Source: Candidatus Nitrosopumilus sp.
GTDB lineage: Archaea > Thermoproteota > Nitrososphaeria > Nitrososphaerales > Nitrosopumilaceae
Direction: 5' to 3'
NCBI GenBank assembly: GCA_025699075.1
Contig: JAILWG010000007.1
Coordinates: 1 to 64,000, forward strand
Length of the DNA: 64,000 bases
Shown: positions 47,069 to 56,454 of the stretch, in pieces
Layout of the letters: the number at the start of each line of letters is the position of its first letter
Position numbering within the stretch: the first letter of the stretch is position 1
The notes under the pieces: model-generated
Databases searched by the model: none
What the model was told of the DNA's origin: nothing
The model's input: only the letters and a program-made list of their open reading frames with translations
Position numbers and translations under genes: made by a program

Positions 47069-48187
47069 TTGAGTCAGACTACTGAACAGATAGAGAAAAG
47101 TGATGTTAAAGATATTCTAGAAAATTCCCTTAATGGAAAAAGACCTGGCCCTGAAGATATTTTGAGGTTATTAGAGTCTGATGATGTTCATTTAATGGGC
47201 CTTGTATCTGGACATTTGACAAGAAAACAATTTGGGAAAAAAGCTTCTTTTGTAAATAATATTATTTTGAATTATACCAATGTCTGCATCACTGATTGTA
47301 AATTCTGTGCATTTTATCGTTCTCCTGGGGCTGAAGATTCTTACACATTAACTCTTGATCAAATTGAATCCAGAGTAAAAGCTGCATATGACATGTTTAA
47401 GATTCGCCAAGTTTTGATTCAAGGTGGACATAATCCGAACTTAAAGATTGAATATTATGAAGATGCATTTAGAATGATTCGAGAAAAATTCCCATCTGTT
47501 GGTGTTCATGGGTTGTCTACATCTGAAATTGATATGATTGCAAGAGTTGAAAAGTCATCCACAAAAGAAATTTTGTCTCGATTAAAAGATGCAGGTTTGC
47601 AATCAATGCCTGGAGCAGGCGCTGAAATTCTAACTGATTCAGTAAAAGACATTATCAGTCCAAAGAAAATTTCAAGTGATGCTTGGATTAGAATTATGGA
47701 TGAAGCACATTCTCTTGGAATTCCATCTTCTGCAACAATGATGTATGGTCATGTAGAAAATAATGATGATATCGTTCAACACTTTTCCAAACTTGTAAAA
47801 TTACAAGAAAAGACTAAAGGCTTTATGGCATTTATCCCGTGGAATTTTGAACCAAACAATACTTTGATGCATGAGGAAGGAATTGTTGAATATGGAACCG
47901 GTGGAATTCAATTGTTGAAAATGATTGCAATATCTAGACTTGTCTTTGATGGATTAATCCCTCACATACAATCCTCTTGGTTAACAAATGGAATAGGAAT
48001 GGCTCAACTAGCATTGCAATATGGGGCTGATGATTTTGGCGGTACTCTGATTGGAGAAGAAGTCGTTTCTTGTACTGGTGCCCGTTCTACTGAACTCACT
48101 GATAAAATAATCATAGATGCGATTCATCAGATTGGATATCAGGTAGAAGAGCGTGATAATTTTTACAACCCTATTTCTGTATCATAA
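47069..48187 (+). CDS. mqnC: Radical SAM protein, MqnC-like (dehypoxanthine futalosine cyclase family)
   Basis: CITDCKFCAFYRS...IQGGHNPNLKIEYYEDAFRMI...PGAGAEILTD...SATMMYGHVEN...GFMAFIPWNFEPNNT; TTG start. Confidence 0.82.
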   Translation: MSQTTEQIEKSDVKDILENSLNGKRPGPEDILRLLESDDVHLMGLVSGHLTRKQFGKKASFVNNIILNYTNVCITDCKFCAFYRSPGAEDSYTLTLDQIESRVKAAYDMFKIRQVLIQGGHNPNLKIEYYEDAFRMIREKFPSVGVHGLSTSEIDMIARVEKSSTKEILSRLKDAGLQSMPGAGAEILTDSVKDIISPKKISSDAWIRIMDEAHSLGIPSSATMMYGHVENNDDIVQHFSKLVKLQEKTKGFMAFIPWNFEPNNTLMHEEGIVEYGTGGIQLLKMIAISRLVFDGLIPHIQSSWLTNGIGMAQLALQYGADDFGGTLIGEEVVSCTGARSTELTDKIIIDAIHQIGYQVEERDNFYNPISVS

Positions 48188-49624
48188 ACCGTAACTAGCC
48201 CATTTTGAATCAACTAGATTCTTTGTCTTTTCATCAACTTTGACCTGCTGTTGGATTTCTCTTTGGTATCCTTCTTCCTTTGTTTTTTGTGTTGCATCAA
48301 TTCCCATTTTAGAACCTAGATTCACAAGTGGTGATGCTGGATCTAAAGTATCTGTTGGTGTATTGTTGATGATTACTGTATCTCTTGCAGCATCTGCTCT
48401 TGTAGTAATTGCCCATATCACATCATTGATGTCATGAACATTGATGTCTTCATCTACTACGACAAACATTTTGGTCAGAGACAACTGTCCCATCCCCCAT
48501 AATCCCATCATGACTTTTTTTGCTTGGCCTGGATATCTTTTTTTAATTGATATTATTGCAAACCCTTGGAACCATCCTGCTGCTGGCATACTAAAGTCCA
48601 CTACCTCTGGATGGAACATTTGAATTAATGGTAAAAATGAACGCTCAATTACTTTTCCAATAAATGCATCCTCGAGAATTGGTTTTCCTACAACTGTTGT
48701 GACATAAATTGGATCCTTTCTTCTCATAATTCCTGTTAGCGTAAATGTTGGATATGGTTCCACTGGTGTGTAGTATCCTGTATGATCTCCGAATGGCCCT
48801 TCATCTCTAATATCTGAAGGATCCACATATCCTTCTAAAACAATTTCTGCATTTGCTGGAACATCAAGATCAATTGTTTTACATTTTACAGTCTTGATTC
48901 CTTCCTTTCTTGTAATTCCTGCAAACAAGTATTTGTCTAGCCCTTCAGGAACTGGTGCGATTGATGAAAATATTGTTGCAGGTTCTCCTCCTATGATTAT
49001 TGCAGTTGGAATTTTCTCCCCCATGTCTTTTGAAATGTCACTGTGATGTGCACCTCTCTTGTGTTTTTGCCAGTGCATTAATGCATGAGTCTTGTCTACT
49101 ATTTGCATTCTGTAAACTCCTAGATTTCTGACTCCTGTTTCAGGATGTTTTGTTGCAACCAACCCTAAAGTGATGAATCGCCCTGCATCATCAGGCCATG
49201 ATTTTAGAATTGGTATGTCATCAAATGATGCATCAGTTGATGTGATCTCTGTTACCGGTCCACTTGTTTCTGCTTTTGGAAATGAAGCAGTCATCTTTGT
49301 TAATTCTGGAAGTTTTTTAATTTTGTTTAGTAATCCTGATGGTACATCCATCTTTGTCATATCTGCAATACGTCTTCCAATTTCTGTAAAGTCTGTCATT
49401 TCTAATCCTATCTCCAATCTTTTCATAGAACCAAATGCATTTCCTAAAACTGGCATGTCGTAACCTTTCACATTTTCAAAAAGTATTGCTGGGCCATCAG
49501 AATACATCTCACGCCTCATGATTTCTGCAATTTCTAAATCTGAATCAACTTCAGTCTTGACTCTTTTTAATTCTCCATGCTTTTCTAATTCTGCAATAAA
49601 GTCTCTGATGTCTTCTATTCCCAC
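48182..49624 (-). CDS. UbiD-family decarboxylase
   Basis: DIRDFIAELEKHGELKRV...EGPFGDHTGYYTPVEPYPTFTLTGIMRRKDPIY. Confidence 0.95.
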   Translation of the reverse strand: MGIEDIRDFIAELEKHGELKRVKTEVDSDLEIAEIMRREMYSDGPAILFENVKGYDMPVLGNAFGSMKRLEIGLEMTDFTEIGRRIADMTKMDVPSGLLNKIKKLPELTKMTASFPKAETSGPVTEITSTDASFDDIPILKSWPDDAGRFITLGLVATKHPETGVRNLGVYRMQIVDKTHALMHWQKHKRGAHHSDISKDMGEKIPTAIIIGGEPATIFSSIAPVPEGLDKYLFAGITRKEGIKTVKCKTIDLDVPANAEIVLEGYVDPSDIRDEGPFGDHTGYYTPVEPYPTFTLTGIMRRKDPIYVTTVVGKPILEDAFIGKVIERSFLPLIQMFHPEVVDFSMPAAGWFQGFAIISIKKRYPGQAKKVMMGLWGMGQLSLTKMFVVVDEDINVHDINDVIWAITTRADAARDTVIINNTPTDTLDPASPLVNLGSKMGIDATQKTKEEGYQREIQQQVKVDEKTKNLVDSKWASYGL

Positions 49625-49665
49625 ATTGGTTCTCTAGTCAGATCAAGTATAAGCTTAACTCGATT

Positions 49666-50079
49666 TTACATCGGTGGAAGTTCAGTTTTTCTGTCGTGTC
49701 CTCCGGAACCGAATTTGCAGTAAAAACACAATTCTGATTCCATGTATTTTAGCTGCTCAACTTGAATTGCCCCAAGCTTCAATGCGATTTTTGTAAGGAT
49801 TTTGTATTTTAGTGGCATTGCAGGAATAACTTCCTCCATGTATACTCTGTAATGATCGGGGCAGAATTTTAGAGTGACTTTGGATGGTTCCTTGCCTTTT
49901 TCATTTACTTGTTTTGTAAAATTGATCTGTTCTCGTATGTATTCATGCTTTGGACATGGACAATCCTTGCCTCCCGGATGCTTGTATGCTGGAGTATTTT
50001 TCCAATCAAACTCGGGATATTCTTTTTCAAAGTCATCCATGCCCTCAATACTATAATTTAGCATATAAAACTTGATCAA
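49666..50079 (-). CDS. Conserved hypothetical protein with Cys clusters
   Basis: GGKDCPCPKHEYI...CFYCKFGSGGHDRK. Confidence 0.7.
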   Translation of the reverse strand: MIKFYMLNYSIEGMDDFEKEYPEFDWKNTPAYKHPGGKDCPCPKHEYIREQINFTKQVNEKGKEPSKVTLKFCPDHYRVYMEEVIPAMPLKYKILTKIALKLGAIQVEQLKYMESELCFYCKFGSGGHDRKTELPPM

Positions 50080-50103
50080 AATTAGTTGGCGTAATCAACC
50101 CAA

Positions 50104-50790
50104 ATGTACATAAACCCCGGAATGTTCATCAAAAATATGGCAGCTGCTAAAAAGCAAACAAAAGCAGATCTTGAATCCAAGATTGCCGAATTAGAAGCAA
50201 AGCTAAACCAACTTTCTACTCAGCTAGAATCAAAACCAGCTGAAGTAAAACCAGCAGAAACAAAACCTGCTGAGGTTAAACCAGCTGAAACAAAACCAGC
50301 TCCAGCAAAACCTGCTGAGAGACCTGCAGCAACTACAAAACCAAAAGGTGTACTACCTAAAGGATTTGAAGAAAAATCTGCAGAGGTACCAAAACCAGCT
50401 GAGACTACATCACAACCTCCAGCAACTGTACAAGCAGCATTAGAGAATGCATACATGACTGCTCCAATGACATCATTCCATGATTACAGAGCCAAAGTCA
50501 CAGGTTATTCTCCAGCTCCTAACAGATACTTTGTTAGACGAACTGCTCCTGTAGGAAAAGTTCCAACCAAAAATTGGAATGATCAAAAAGCAACAGTAAC
50601 TGGTTACACAGCATGTTCAAACCAATACTATGCAACAAGAGCAAGAATCGCATATCATCCTGCTGATAAAACATTTGGAAGTTTTAGTGGAATTCCTTTG
50701 TCAGTTGAAGGTGTTGCAGCACAAGCACAACAAACTCCAACTCCAGAACCACCAAAGCCTAAAAGAGGCACACTACCAAAAGGTTTCTAA
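50104..50790 (+). CDS. Coiled-coil/KPAE-linker/LPKGF protein, paralogue 1
   Basis: Coiled-coil start, Pro-Ala linker, two YRAKVTGY-like repeats, C-terminal RGTLPKGF; real start may be 50137 (MAAAKKQ). Confidence 0.8.
   Translation: MYINPGMFIKNMAAAKKQTKADLESKIAELEAKLNQLSTQLESKPAEVKPAETKPAEVKPAETKPAPAKPAERPAATTKPKGVLPKGFEEKSAEVPKPAETTSQPPATVQAALENAYMTAPMTSFHDYRAKVTGYSPAPNRYFVRRTAPVGKVPTKNWNDQKATVTGYTACSNQYYATRARIAYHPADKTFGSFSGIPLSVEGVAAQAQQTPTPEPPKPKRGTLPKGF
50247..50760 (+). repeat. 514-bp intragenic duplication copy 1
   Basis: Matches 51272-51785; one mismatch found by eye (A50703/C51728). Confidence 0.95.
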
Positions 50791-50858
50791 TTCAAAAACA
50801 TCTTTTATTTTCTATTTTTAATAGTAATATTCTTCTTTGATCATACTCTACATAATAC

Positions 50859-51050
50859 ATGGTTCCAAAAATCAAATGTCCTAACTGTCAGCAAAATGAA
50901 TGGCTTGAAAATAACGAGATAAGCTATCTTCCAACAGTTGTGAAGATGGATGATGGAACTTATGTTGCAGATACTGAAAATGGAATTCATGTAAGACTGT
51001 GGCGATGCAACAATTGCATGTATGTAATGCAATTTTGGGAACCTGATTAA
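50859..51050 (+). CDS. Small zinc-ribbon-like protein
   Basis: IKCPNCQQNEWL...LWRCNNCMYVMQF. Confidence 0.75.
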   Translation: MVPKIKCPNCQQNEWLENNEISYLPTVVKMDDGTYVADTENGIHVRLWRCNNCMYVMQFWEPD

Positions 51051-51161
51051 TTCAAAACTAGTGAAATTTTTACAAAATATTCTTTATTTTTACTAATTAA
51101 TTTGAACAAAGTCTTTAGATGATCAAAATGTAAATAAACAATGCGGTATTAACTGTAAAGA

Positions 51162-52079
51162 ATGGCAGCAAAAAGCAAAGCAAGTACGAAAAAAGATCTA
51201 GAAAATAAAATTGCAGAACTAGAGGAAAAACTAACAAAACTATCAACACAACTTGAAGCCAAACCTGCTCCAAAACCAGCAGAAACAAAACCTGCTGAGG
51301 TTAAACCAGCTGAAACAAAACCAGCTCCAGCAAAACCTGCTGAGAGACCTGCAGCAACTACAAAACCAAAAGGTGTACTACCTAAAGGATTTGAAGAAAA
51401 ATCTGCAGAGGTACCAAAACCAGCTGAGACTACATCACAACCTCCAGCAACTGTACAAGCAGCATTAGAGAATGCATACATGACTGCTCCAATGACATCA
51501 TTCCATGATTACAGAGCCAAAGTCACAGGTTATTCTCCAGCTCCTAACAGATACTTTGTTAGACGAACTGCTCCTGTAGGAAAAGTTCCAACCAAAAATT
51601 GGAATGATCAAAAAGCAACAGTAACTGGTTACACAGCATGTTCAAACCAATACTATGCAACAAGAGCAAGAATCGCATATCATCCTGCTGATAAAACATT
51701 TGGAAGTTTTAGTGGAATTCCTTTGTCCGTTGAAGGTGTTGCAGCACAAGCACAACAAACTCCAACTCCAGAACCACCAAAGCCTGCAAAAGGTACTCTT
51801 CCAAAAGATATGGGACAGACACAACAAACACCTTCACAATCCAAATCCAATGATGATGGAAAGTCAAGACAAGAAAAACTTGCAGAATATGAAGCAGATT
51901 ACTTGCAAAGAATTGAACAACAAAGAATTGATGATGAAAAAGCCTATCAAGAACTTCTTGAATCTGAAGTCGAATCTAGAATATCAAAAACACATGGTGC
52001 TTTACCAAAAGGTTTTGAAGCAAAACCAGAACCTGAAGCTCCAAAAGCATCTAGAGGCACACTACCAAAAGGTTTCTAA
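51162..52079 (+). CDS. Coiled-coil/KPAE-linker/LPKGF protein, paralogue 2
   Basis: Same architecture with extra LPKDM/LPKGF motifs and a second helical region. Confidence 0.82.
   Translation: MAAKSKASTKKDLENKIAELEEKLTKLSTQLEAKPAPKPAETKPAEVKPAETKPAPAKPAERPAATTKPKGVLPKGFEEKSAEVPKPAETTSQPPATVQAALENAYMTAPMTSFHDYRAKVTGYSPAPNRYFVRRTAPVGKVPTKNWNDQKATVTGYTACSNQYYATRARIAYHPADKTFGSFSGIPLSVEGVAAQAQQTPTPEPPKPAKGTLPKDMGQTQQTPSQSKSNDDGKSRQEKLAEYEADYLQRIEQQRIDDEKAYQELLESEVESRISKTHGALPKGFEAKPEPEAPKASRGTLPKGF
51272..51785 (+). repeat. 514-bp intragenic duplication copy 2
   Basis: See 50247-50760. Confidence 0.95.
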
Positions 52080-52102
52080 TCATCCAACCATATTTTCTTG
52101 TT

Positions 52103-52567
52103 TTATTTTAGATTTAGAAAATCTTCGAGCACTTCTTTAGAATGTCCTGCTGGTTTTACTTTGGGATATATTTTGAAAATTTTTCCTTTTTCATCTACAA
52201 GAAATGTGCTTCTCATAACTCCCATGTATTCTCTACCCATGAATTTTTTCTTGCCCCAAACACCAAACAAGTTTGAGACTTCTTTATCGACATCAGCTAA
52301 CAACGGATATTTGATTCCCATCTTGTCACAGAATTTTTTATGGGATTCTACATCATCTGGACTTATGCCAATTATTTCGATTCCTTCTTTTTGAAATTTT
52401 TTATAATCTTTGGAAAATTCATCTGCTTCTGTGGTACATCCTGGGGTGAAATCTTTTGGATAAAAGTAGATGGCGTGTTTTTTGCCCTTAAAATCACTTG
52501 ATTTTACCTTGTTACCGCTTGCATCATTTATTGCAAATTTTGGAACAGAGTCGCCTTCAGAAATCAT
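52103..52567 (-). CDS. bcp: Peroxiredoxin (BCP type)
   Basis: FYPKDFTPGCTTEADEFSKDYKKF. Confidence 0.96.
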   Translation of the reverse strand: MISEGDSVPKFAINDASGNKVKSSDFKGKKHAIYFYPKDFTPGCTTEADEFSKDYKKFQKEGIEIIGISPDDVESHKKFCDKMGIKYPLLADVDKEVSNLFGVWGKKKFMGREYMGVMRSTFLVDEKGKIFKIYPKVKPAGHSKEVLEDFLNLK

Positions 52568-52670
52568 GTGTTCTGAAATGAATTAATCCATAATTAATTA
52601 CTTTTTGAGATCAACAGATCCAAAATTAAGGTCGAATCTTTTATATGGATATACGCGAGGCTTTAGCTTA

Positions 52671-53375
52671 ATGGTTAATCCAAGAGCATACCTTGCAGAA
52701 GCAATTGCAACTTATGGGTTGGTATTCTTTGGTCCTCTTTCAGTAATTCTAGCAGTTTCTGCATTTGGCGAAGAACTAACAACACAATCTGTATTGTTCA
52801 TTTCTCTTGGACACGGTGGTGCCATCGCTTTGATGGTTTATGCATTTGGACATGTTTCTGGTGCTCACATTAATCCAGCAGTTACAATTCCTATGATAAT
52901 TACAAAAAAGATTGGCATTGTCGATGGAGTTGGATATATCATTTCACAATTGATTGGTGCAGTAGCAGCAGCTGCAACACTTGCAGCAATATTGCCTGAA
53001 ATTGGTGCCAAAATTAACTTTGCAACTCAAGGCGGTCCAAGTGACTTAATCAATAACAGTATTGGTTCTGGATTTGCAGTTGAGGCAATCTTGACATTCT
53101 TCTTAGTCACCGTAATCTTTATGGTTGCAGTTCACAAAAAATCCACTCCTGGAATTCAAGGACTTGCAATTGGTGGAATGGTTTTCCTAATTCACCTAGT
53201 GGCTGTGCCATTAACAGGTGCATCTGTTAACCCTGCAAGAACATTTGGTCCTGCATTAATTTCTGGATTCTGGGAATTCCATTGGTTATACTGGGCAGCC
53301 CCAATCTTAGGTGGAATTATTGCTGGTTTGATAATGAATTATGTCTATACCAAACCTGCAGAAAAAGAAGCATAA
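52671..53375 (+). CDS. MIP/aquaporin family channel
   Basis: GAHINPAVTIP and GASVNPARTFGPAL (two NPA motifs); six TM segments; start chosen at internal ATG. Confidence 0.93.
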   Translation: MVNPRAYLAEAIATYGLVFFGPLSVILAVSAFGEELTTQSVLFISLGHGGAIALMVYAFGHVSGAHINPAVTIPMIITKKIGIVDGVGYIISQLIGAVAAAATLAAILPEIGAKINFATQGGPSDLINNSIGSGFAVEAILTFFLVTVIFMVAVHKKSTPGIQGLAIGGMVFLIHLVAVPLTGASVNPARTFGPALISGFWEFHWLYWAAPILGGIIAGLIMNYVYTKPAEKEA

Positions 53376-53408
53376 TCCTAACATTTTTAAAAATTTGATT
53401 TTTGATTT

Positions 53409-53852
53409 TTGTATATGACTTCTGACGAAGATATTTCATCTATGTTTTCTTCTGAATCCCAAAAACTCAAAAATTTGTTTGATACTACTGATTCTAACTT
53501 TGATATGAACATCCATGAAATTATAGAAACATACTATCATGTCATGAATGTATCCTCTATGGCTACAATGTTAAAACAACAGGCTCATTCTGAGTCTAAG
53601 GATTTGATGAATAAAATTCAAGAAACTGAAAAACTGATTTCTGAAAGATTTGATTCTGTAATTCATCCAAAAATAATGGAAAAATTATCTACATCCATTC
53701 AAGAATTGGCTCAGAATCTGCAATCTAGAAATTCTACTAATAAATCAAAAGAGGAAACAGAAAATGATGCAAAACTCTTTGATGAACTGCGTGAAAAAAT
53801 GAGTACTAAAGAATTTGTTGAACAATATGCAAATGGACTTTCTGATGATTGA
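53409..53852 (+). CDS. Hypothetical helical protein
   Basis: 147-aa ORF. Confidence 0.65.
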   Translation: MYMTSDEDISSMFSSESQKLKNLFDTTDSNFDMNIHEIIETYYHVMNVSSMATMLKQQAHSESKDLMNKIQETEKLISERFDSVIHPKIMEKLSTSIQELAQNLQSRNSTNKSKEETENDAKLFDELREKMSTKEFVEQYANGLSDD

Positions 53853-54666
53853 AGAACTCGCAAAAAATTTAGTCGAACTCAAAAAAGAATTTGCTCAAAT
53901 CTATAATGGTAAAAGCCAAATTCAAGAAGTAATCCCAAAATCCCCCTCGGAACTATTTTCAATAAATAAATCTCATTTAGAACTACTGCACCAGTTTGTA
54001 TCAAGTAATCCTATCTACTACAATTCTTTTGAACAACGAATCGACTCTATTGATTGTGTTGTATATGAAGGTGATATTAACAAATATTGGCTCAACAGTA
54101 TTCAACATGGTTCAAGCAAAGCCCCTTTCTCACCAACATGGATGATGTCTAGTTACATTGCTGCATTATTTTCAAAAGAGTTGGGGTATTCCGAAGTAAT
54201 TGATATTGGCTCAGGTGATGGCCGTATCGCGTATTGTGCTAAAATTTTGGATATGGAATCATACAGTATAGAAATTGATGACATGCTAGTGGATTTACAA
54301 AATACTCTTGCATCTACACTTGACTTTCATCCGTTTTGTTCTGATGCTGTCTGTTTTGATTACTCTTCTTTGCATCTAAGTAAGCCCATATTTTTTATTG
54401 GCGGGCTTGCACAAATGGGCGGTGTCTCTCTAGCATCTGGCGTACTGAAATCCATCCAATCTCTTTCTAATTTGAAGAACAAAACTGGTTGGGTATTTGC
54501 AGGAACTCTGTCAAAAAAATATACTCCTGATCCAAAAAATCAAGCTGGATGGGGAACTCTAATTGAAGAAAATAATCTCAAATACATTCGGAGTATTTCA
54601 TTGCCTGCTGCTTGGACATTTCGTGAATCCGATGATGTGCAATACATTTTTGCAGAATCTAACTAA
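53845..54666 (+). CDS. Class I SAM-dependent methyltransferase-like protein
   Basis: EVIDIGSGDGRIAYCAKILDMESYSIEID; ATG overlaps the previous stop (ATGATTGA). Confidence 0.7.
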   Translation: MIEELAKNLVELKKEFAQIYNGKSQIQEVIPKSPSELFSINKSHLELLHQFVSSNPIYYNSFEQRIDSIDCVVYEGDINKYWLNSIQHGSSKAPFSPTWMMSSYIAALFSKELGYSEVIDIGSGDGRIAYCAKILDMESYSIEIDDMLVDLQNTLASTLDFHPFCSDAVCFDYSSLHLSKPIFFIGGLAQMGGVSLASGVLKSIQSLSNLKNKTGWVFAGTLSKKYTPDPKNQAGWGTLIEENNLKYIRSISLPAAWTFRESDDVQYIFAESN

Positions 54667-54704
54667 TAGCAATCCAAATTAAGCGTAAATTTCCAAAACT
54701 TTTT

Positions 54705-54779
54705 GGACTCGTTGCATAGCTTGGATAGTGCGATTGCTTGCGGAGCAATAGGTCGTCGGTTCGAATCCGATCGGGTCCG
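54705..54779 (+). tRNA. tRNA-Arg(GCG)
   Basis: GGACTCG/CGGGTCC acceptor, ATTGC-TTGCGGA-GCAAT anticodon arm, GTCGG-TTCGAAT-CCGAT T-arm. Confidence 0.93.
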
Positions 54780-54841
54780 TTTACTATTTTCAATAAAGTT
54801 CAAAATTTTTACATAATTGACGATAATTATGAGCCTGAGAT

Positions 54842-54867
54842 ATTGTTTGTTCAAATGAACAAACAAT
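54842..54867. promoter_or_regulatory. Perfect 26-bp palindrome, putative operator
   Basis: ATTGTTTGTTCA-AA-TGAACAAACAAT, about 30 bp upstream of the TrmB-like gene. Confidence 0.7.
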
Positions 54868-54897
54868 TCTAAACATACCTAGATCTCTGGACAATGA

Positions 54898-55755
54898 GTG
54901 TTAACTATGAACATTGATGATCAAATCAGTCTTTTTGATAATAATTCTGATACTGCCATGTACAAACACAAACTGATTCTTGAGAAAATCAAAAATGAAC
55001 TGATTAACTTTGGTCTCACAAAAAGTCAGGCAAAGGTATTCATCTATCTTGGCAAATATGGATCAAAGACTGCATCTGAGATCTCAAAAGCATTGCAATT
55101 GCCTAGAACCGAAACATATCATTTAGTAAACTCATTACAAAGTATGGGGTTAGTCGTTGCAGAACTCTCTCATCCAACTCAATACACTGCCATGGAAATG
55201 AACAAAGCTATTTCCACATTAGTAAAACAAGAACAAGCTCGAATTGACACTCTGGCAAACAAAGAAGAATCGTTATCTGAGATGTGGCGGGCGATTCCTT
55301 TCTTTGCAGTTGAGACTGATGAATCAAAATCTGAGAAAATGCAATTACTTCATGGGGCAGGACCAACTACTAACAAAATTAAAGAGATGATAAATTCCAG
55401 CACTGATGATTTTAAAATTTTTGGCAGTGTTGCTGATTTGCTTAGAATGTATCATTCTGACGTATTTGATTGGGTGGATGAATCTCCAACAAATCTCAAA
55501 ATGGTGGTTTCTCCTCTAAATAATACTCCTGAATTTCTTTCAGAGATTGATTCTGGAAAAGTTAGAGCAATGCCGTCTAATTCTGAAAACAAATGTTTTC
55601 TCATAAATGACAAAAAAGAGGTGCTGATTTTTATGCGCAATGCAACACATCCCACAAGACAAATCTTTGCATGGTGGTCTGACTCTGAAACTTTGGTCGA
55701 TATGATGAATTCCTTCTTTGAATTATCTTGGGAAAAAGGGGAATCTCTCTATTGA
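54898..55755 (+). CDS. TrmB-family transcriptional regulator
   Basis: LINFGLTKSQAKVFIYLGKYGSKTASEISKALQLPRTETYHLVNSLQSMGLV; GTG or ATG(54907) start. Confidence 0.92.
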   Translation: MLTMNIDDQISLFDNNSDTAMYKHKLILEKIKNELINFGLTKSQAKVFIYLGKYGSKTASEISKALQLPRTETYHLVNSLQSMGLVVAELSHPTQYTAMEMNKAISTLVKQEQARIDTLANKEESLSEMWRAIPFFAVETDESKSEKMQLLHGAGPTTNKIKEMINSSTDDFKIFGSVADLLRMYHSDVFDWVDESPTNLKMVVSPLNNTPEFLSEIDSGKVRAMPSNSENKCFLINDKKEVLIFMRNATHPTRQIFAWWSDSETLVDMMNSFFELSWEKGESLY

Positions 55756-55831
55756 GAATCTGTTCATTCTAGTTCTGAATCTGTATTTTTTTAATTTTAT
55801 TTTCAGTAATGAGAAATTCGTTTAGTTGTTT

Positions 55832-56272
55832 TTACTCTGATAAATGTATGCGAAACACTTCGTGGAATTGCTTTTCTGTTAACATGGATAACAATGTTAT
55901 CAGATCAGATGCTGATATTATCCCTTGTATTTTTTCATTATCGATTACAGGAAGTTCGTGAATTTTTCTCTCCAGCATTAATTCTATGGCGTTTAAAATT
56001 GAAGAATCTGATTTTACAGATATGACAGGTGAAGACATTATGTCTCTTATATTAGATTCAGGTTTTTTCCCATACACGGTTAAAGCAATGGCAATGTCCA
56101 CATGTGACACAATTCCTGCTATTTTTTCCCCTTCTTTTACTATTAATGATGGAATATGATTTTCATACATCATTTTTGCTGCCTCGATTACGCTGGCAAT
56201 TCCTTGAATTGATTTTATTTTACGAGTCATGAATTTATTAATTGGAATTAATGATTTTTCGGAATTTGACAT
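55832..56272 (-). CDS. CBS-domain pair protein
   Basis: IVSHVDIAIALTVYG...GIISASDLITLLS. Confidence 0.92.
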   Translation of the reverse strand: MSNSEKSLIPINKFMTRKIKSIQGIASVIEAAKMMYENHIPSLIVKEGEKIAGIVSHVDIAIALTVYGKKPESNIRDIMSSPVISVKSDSSILNAIELMLERKIHELPVIDNEKIQGIISASDLITLLSMLTEKQFHEVFRIHLSE

Positions 56273-56315
56273 AACATCAATGAATATTTTTAGAATTTAA
56301 AGAAATATGTTCAAG

Positions 56316-56341
56316 CCAGCAAAGATGAATATCTTTACTGG
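56316..56341. repeat. Inverted repeat between divergent CBS genes
   Basis: CCAGCAAAGAT-gaat-ATCTTTACTGG, one imperfect pair. Confidence 0.6.
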
Positions 56342-56454
56342 TTTCTTGAAGATAATAATTCATTGCCTTTTCTGATATTTATCTATACAGAAAGATGATT
56401 TTCACGAGTGGTAATTGTCTGGAGTTTTTTATAACTCGTTGATTTTGGATTATT

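Noticed and set aside
50220-50456. Minus-strand Gly/Ala/Ser-rich ORF, also at 51149-51481
   Set aside because: Antisense shadow of the KPAE linker, duplicated only because the DNA is duplicated
51655-52140. 161-aa + strand ORF (Gln/Leu/Asn-rich)
   Set aside because: Out-of-frame shadow of the LPKGF paralogue; composition follows the repeat in the wrong frame
54663-54866. 67-aa minus-strand ORF
   Set aside because: Runs through tRNA-Arg in antisense; spurious
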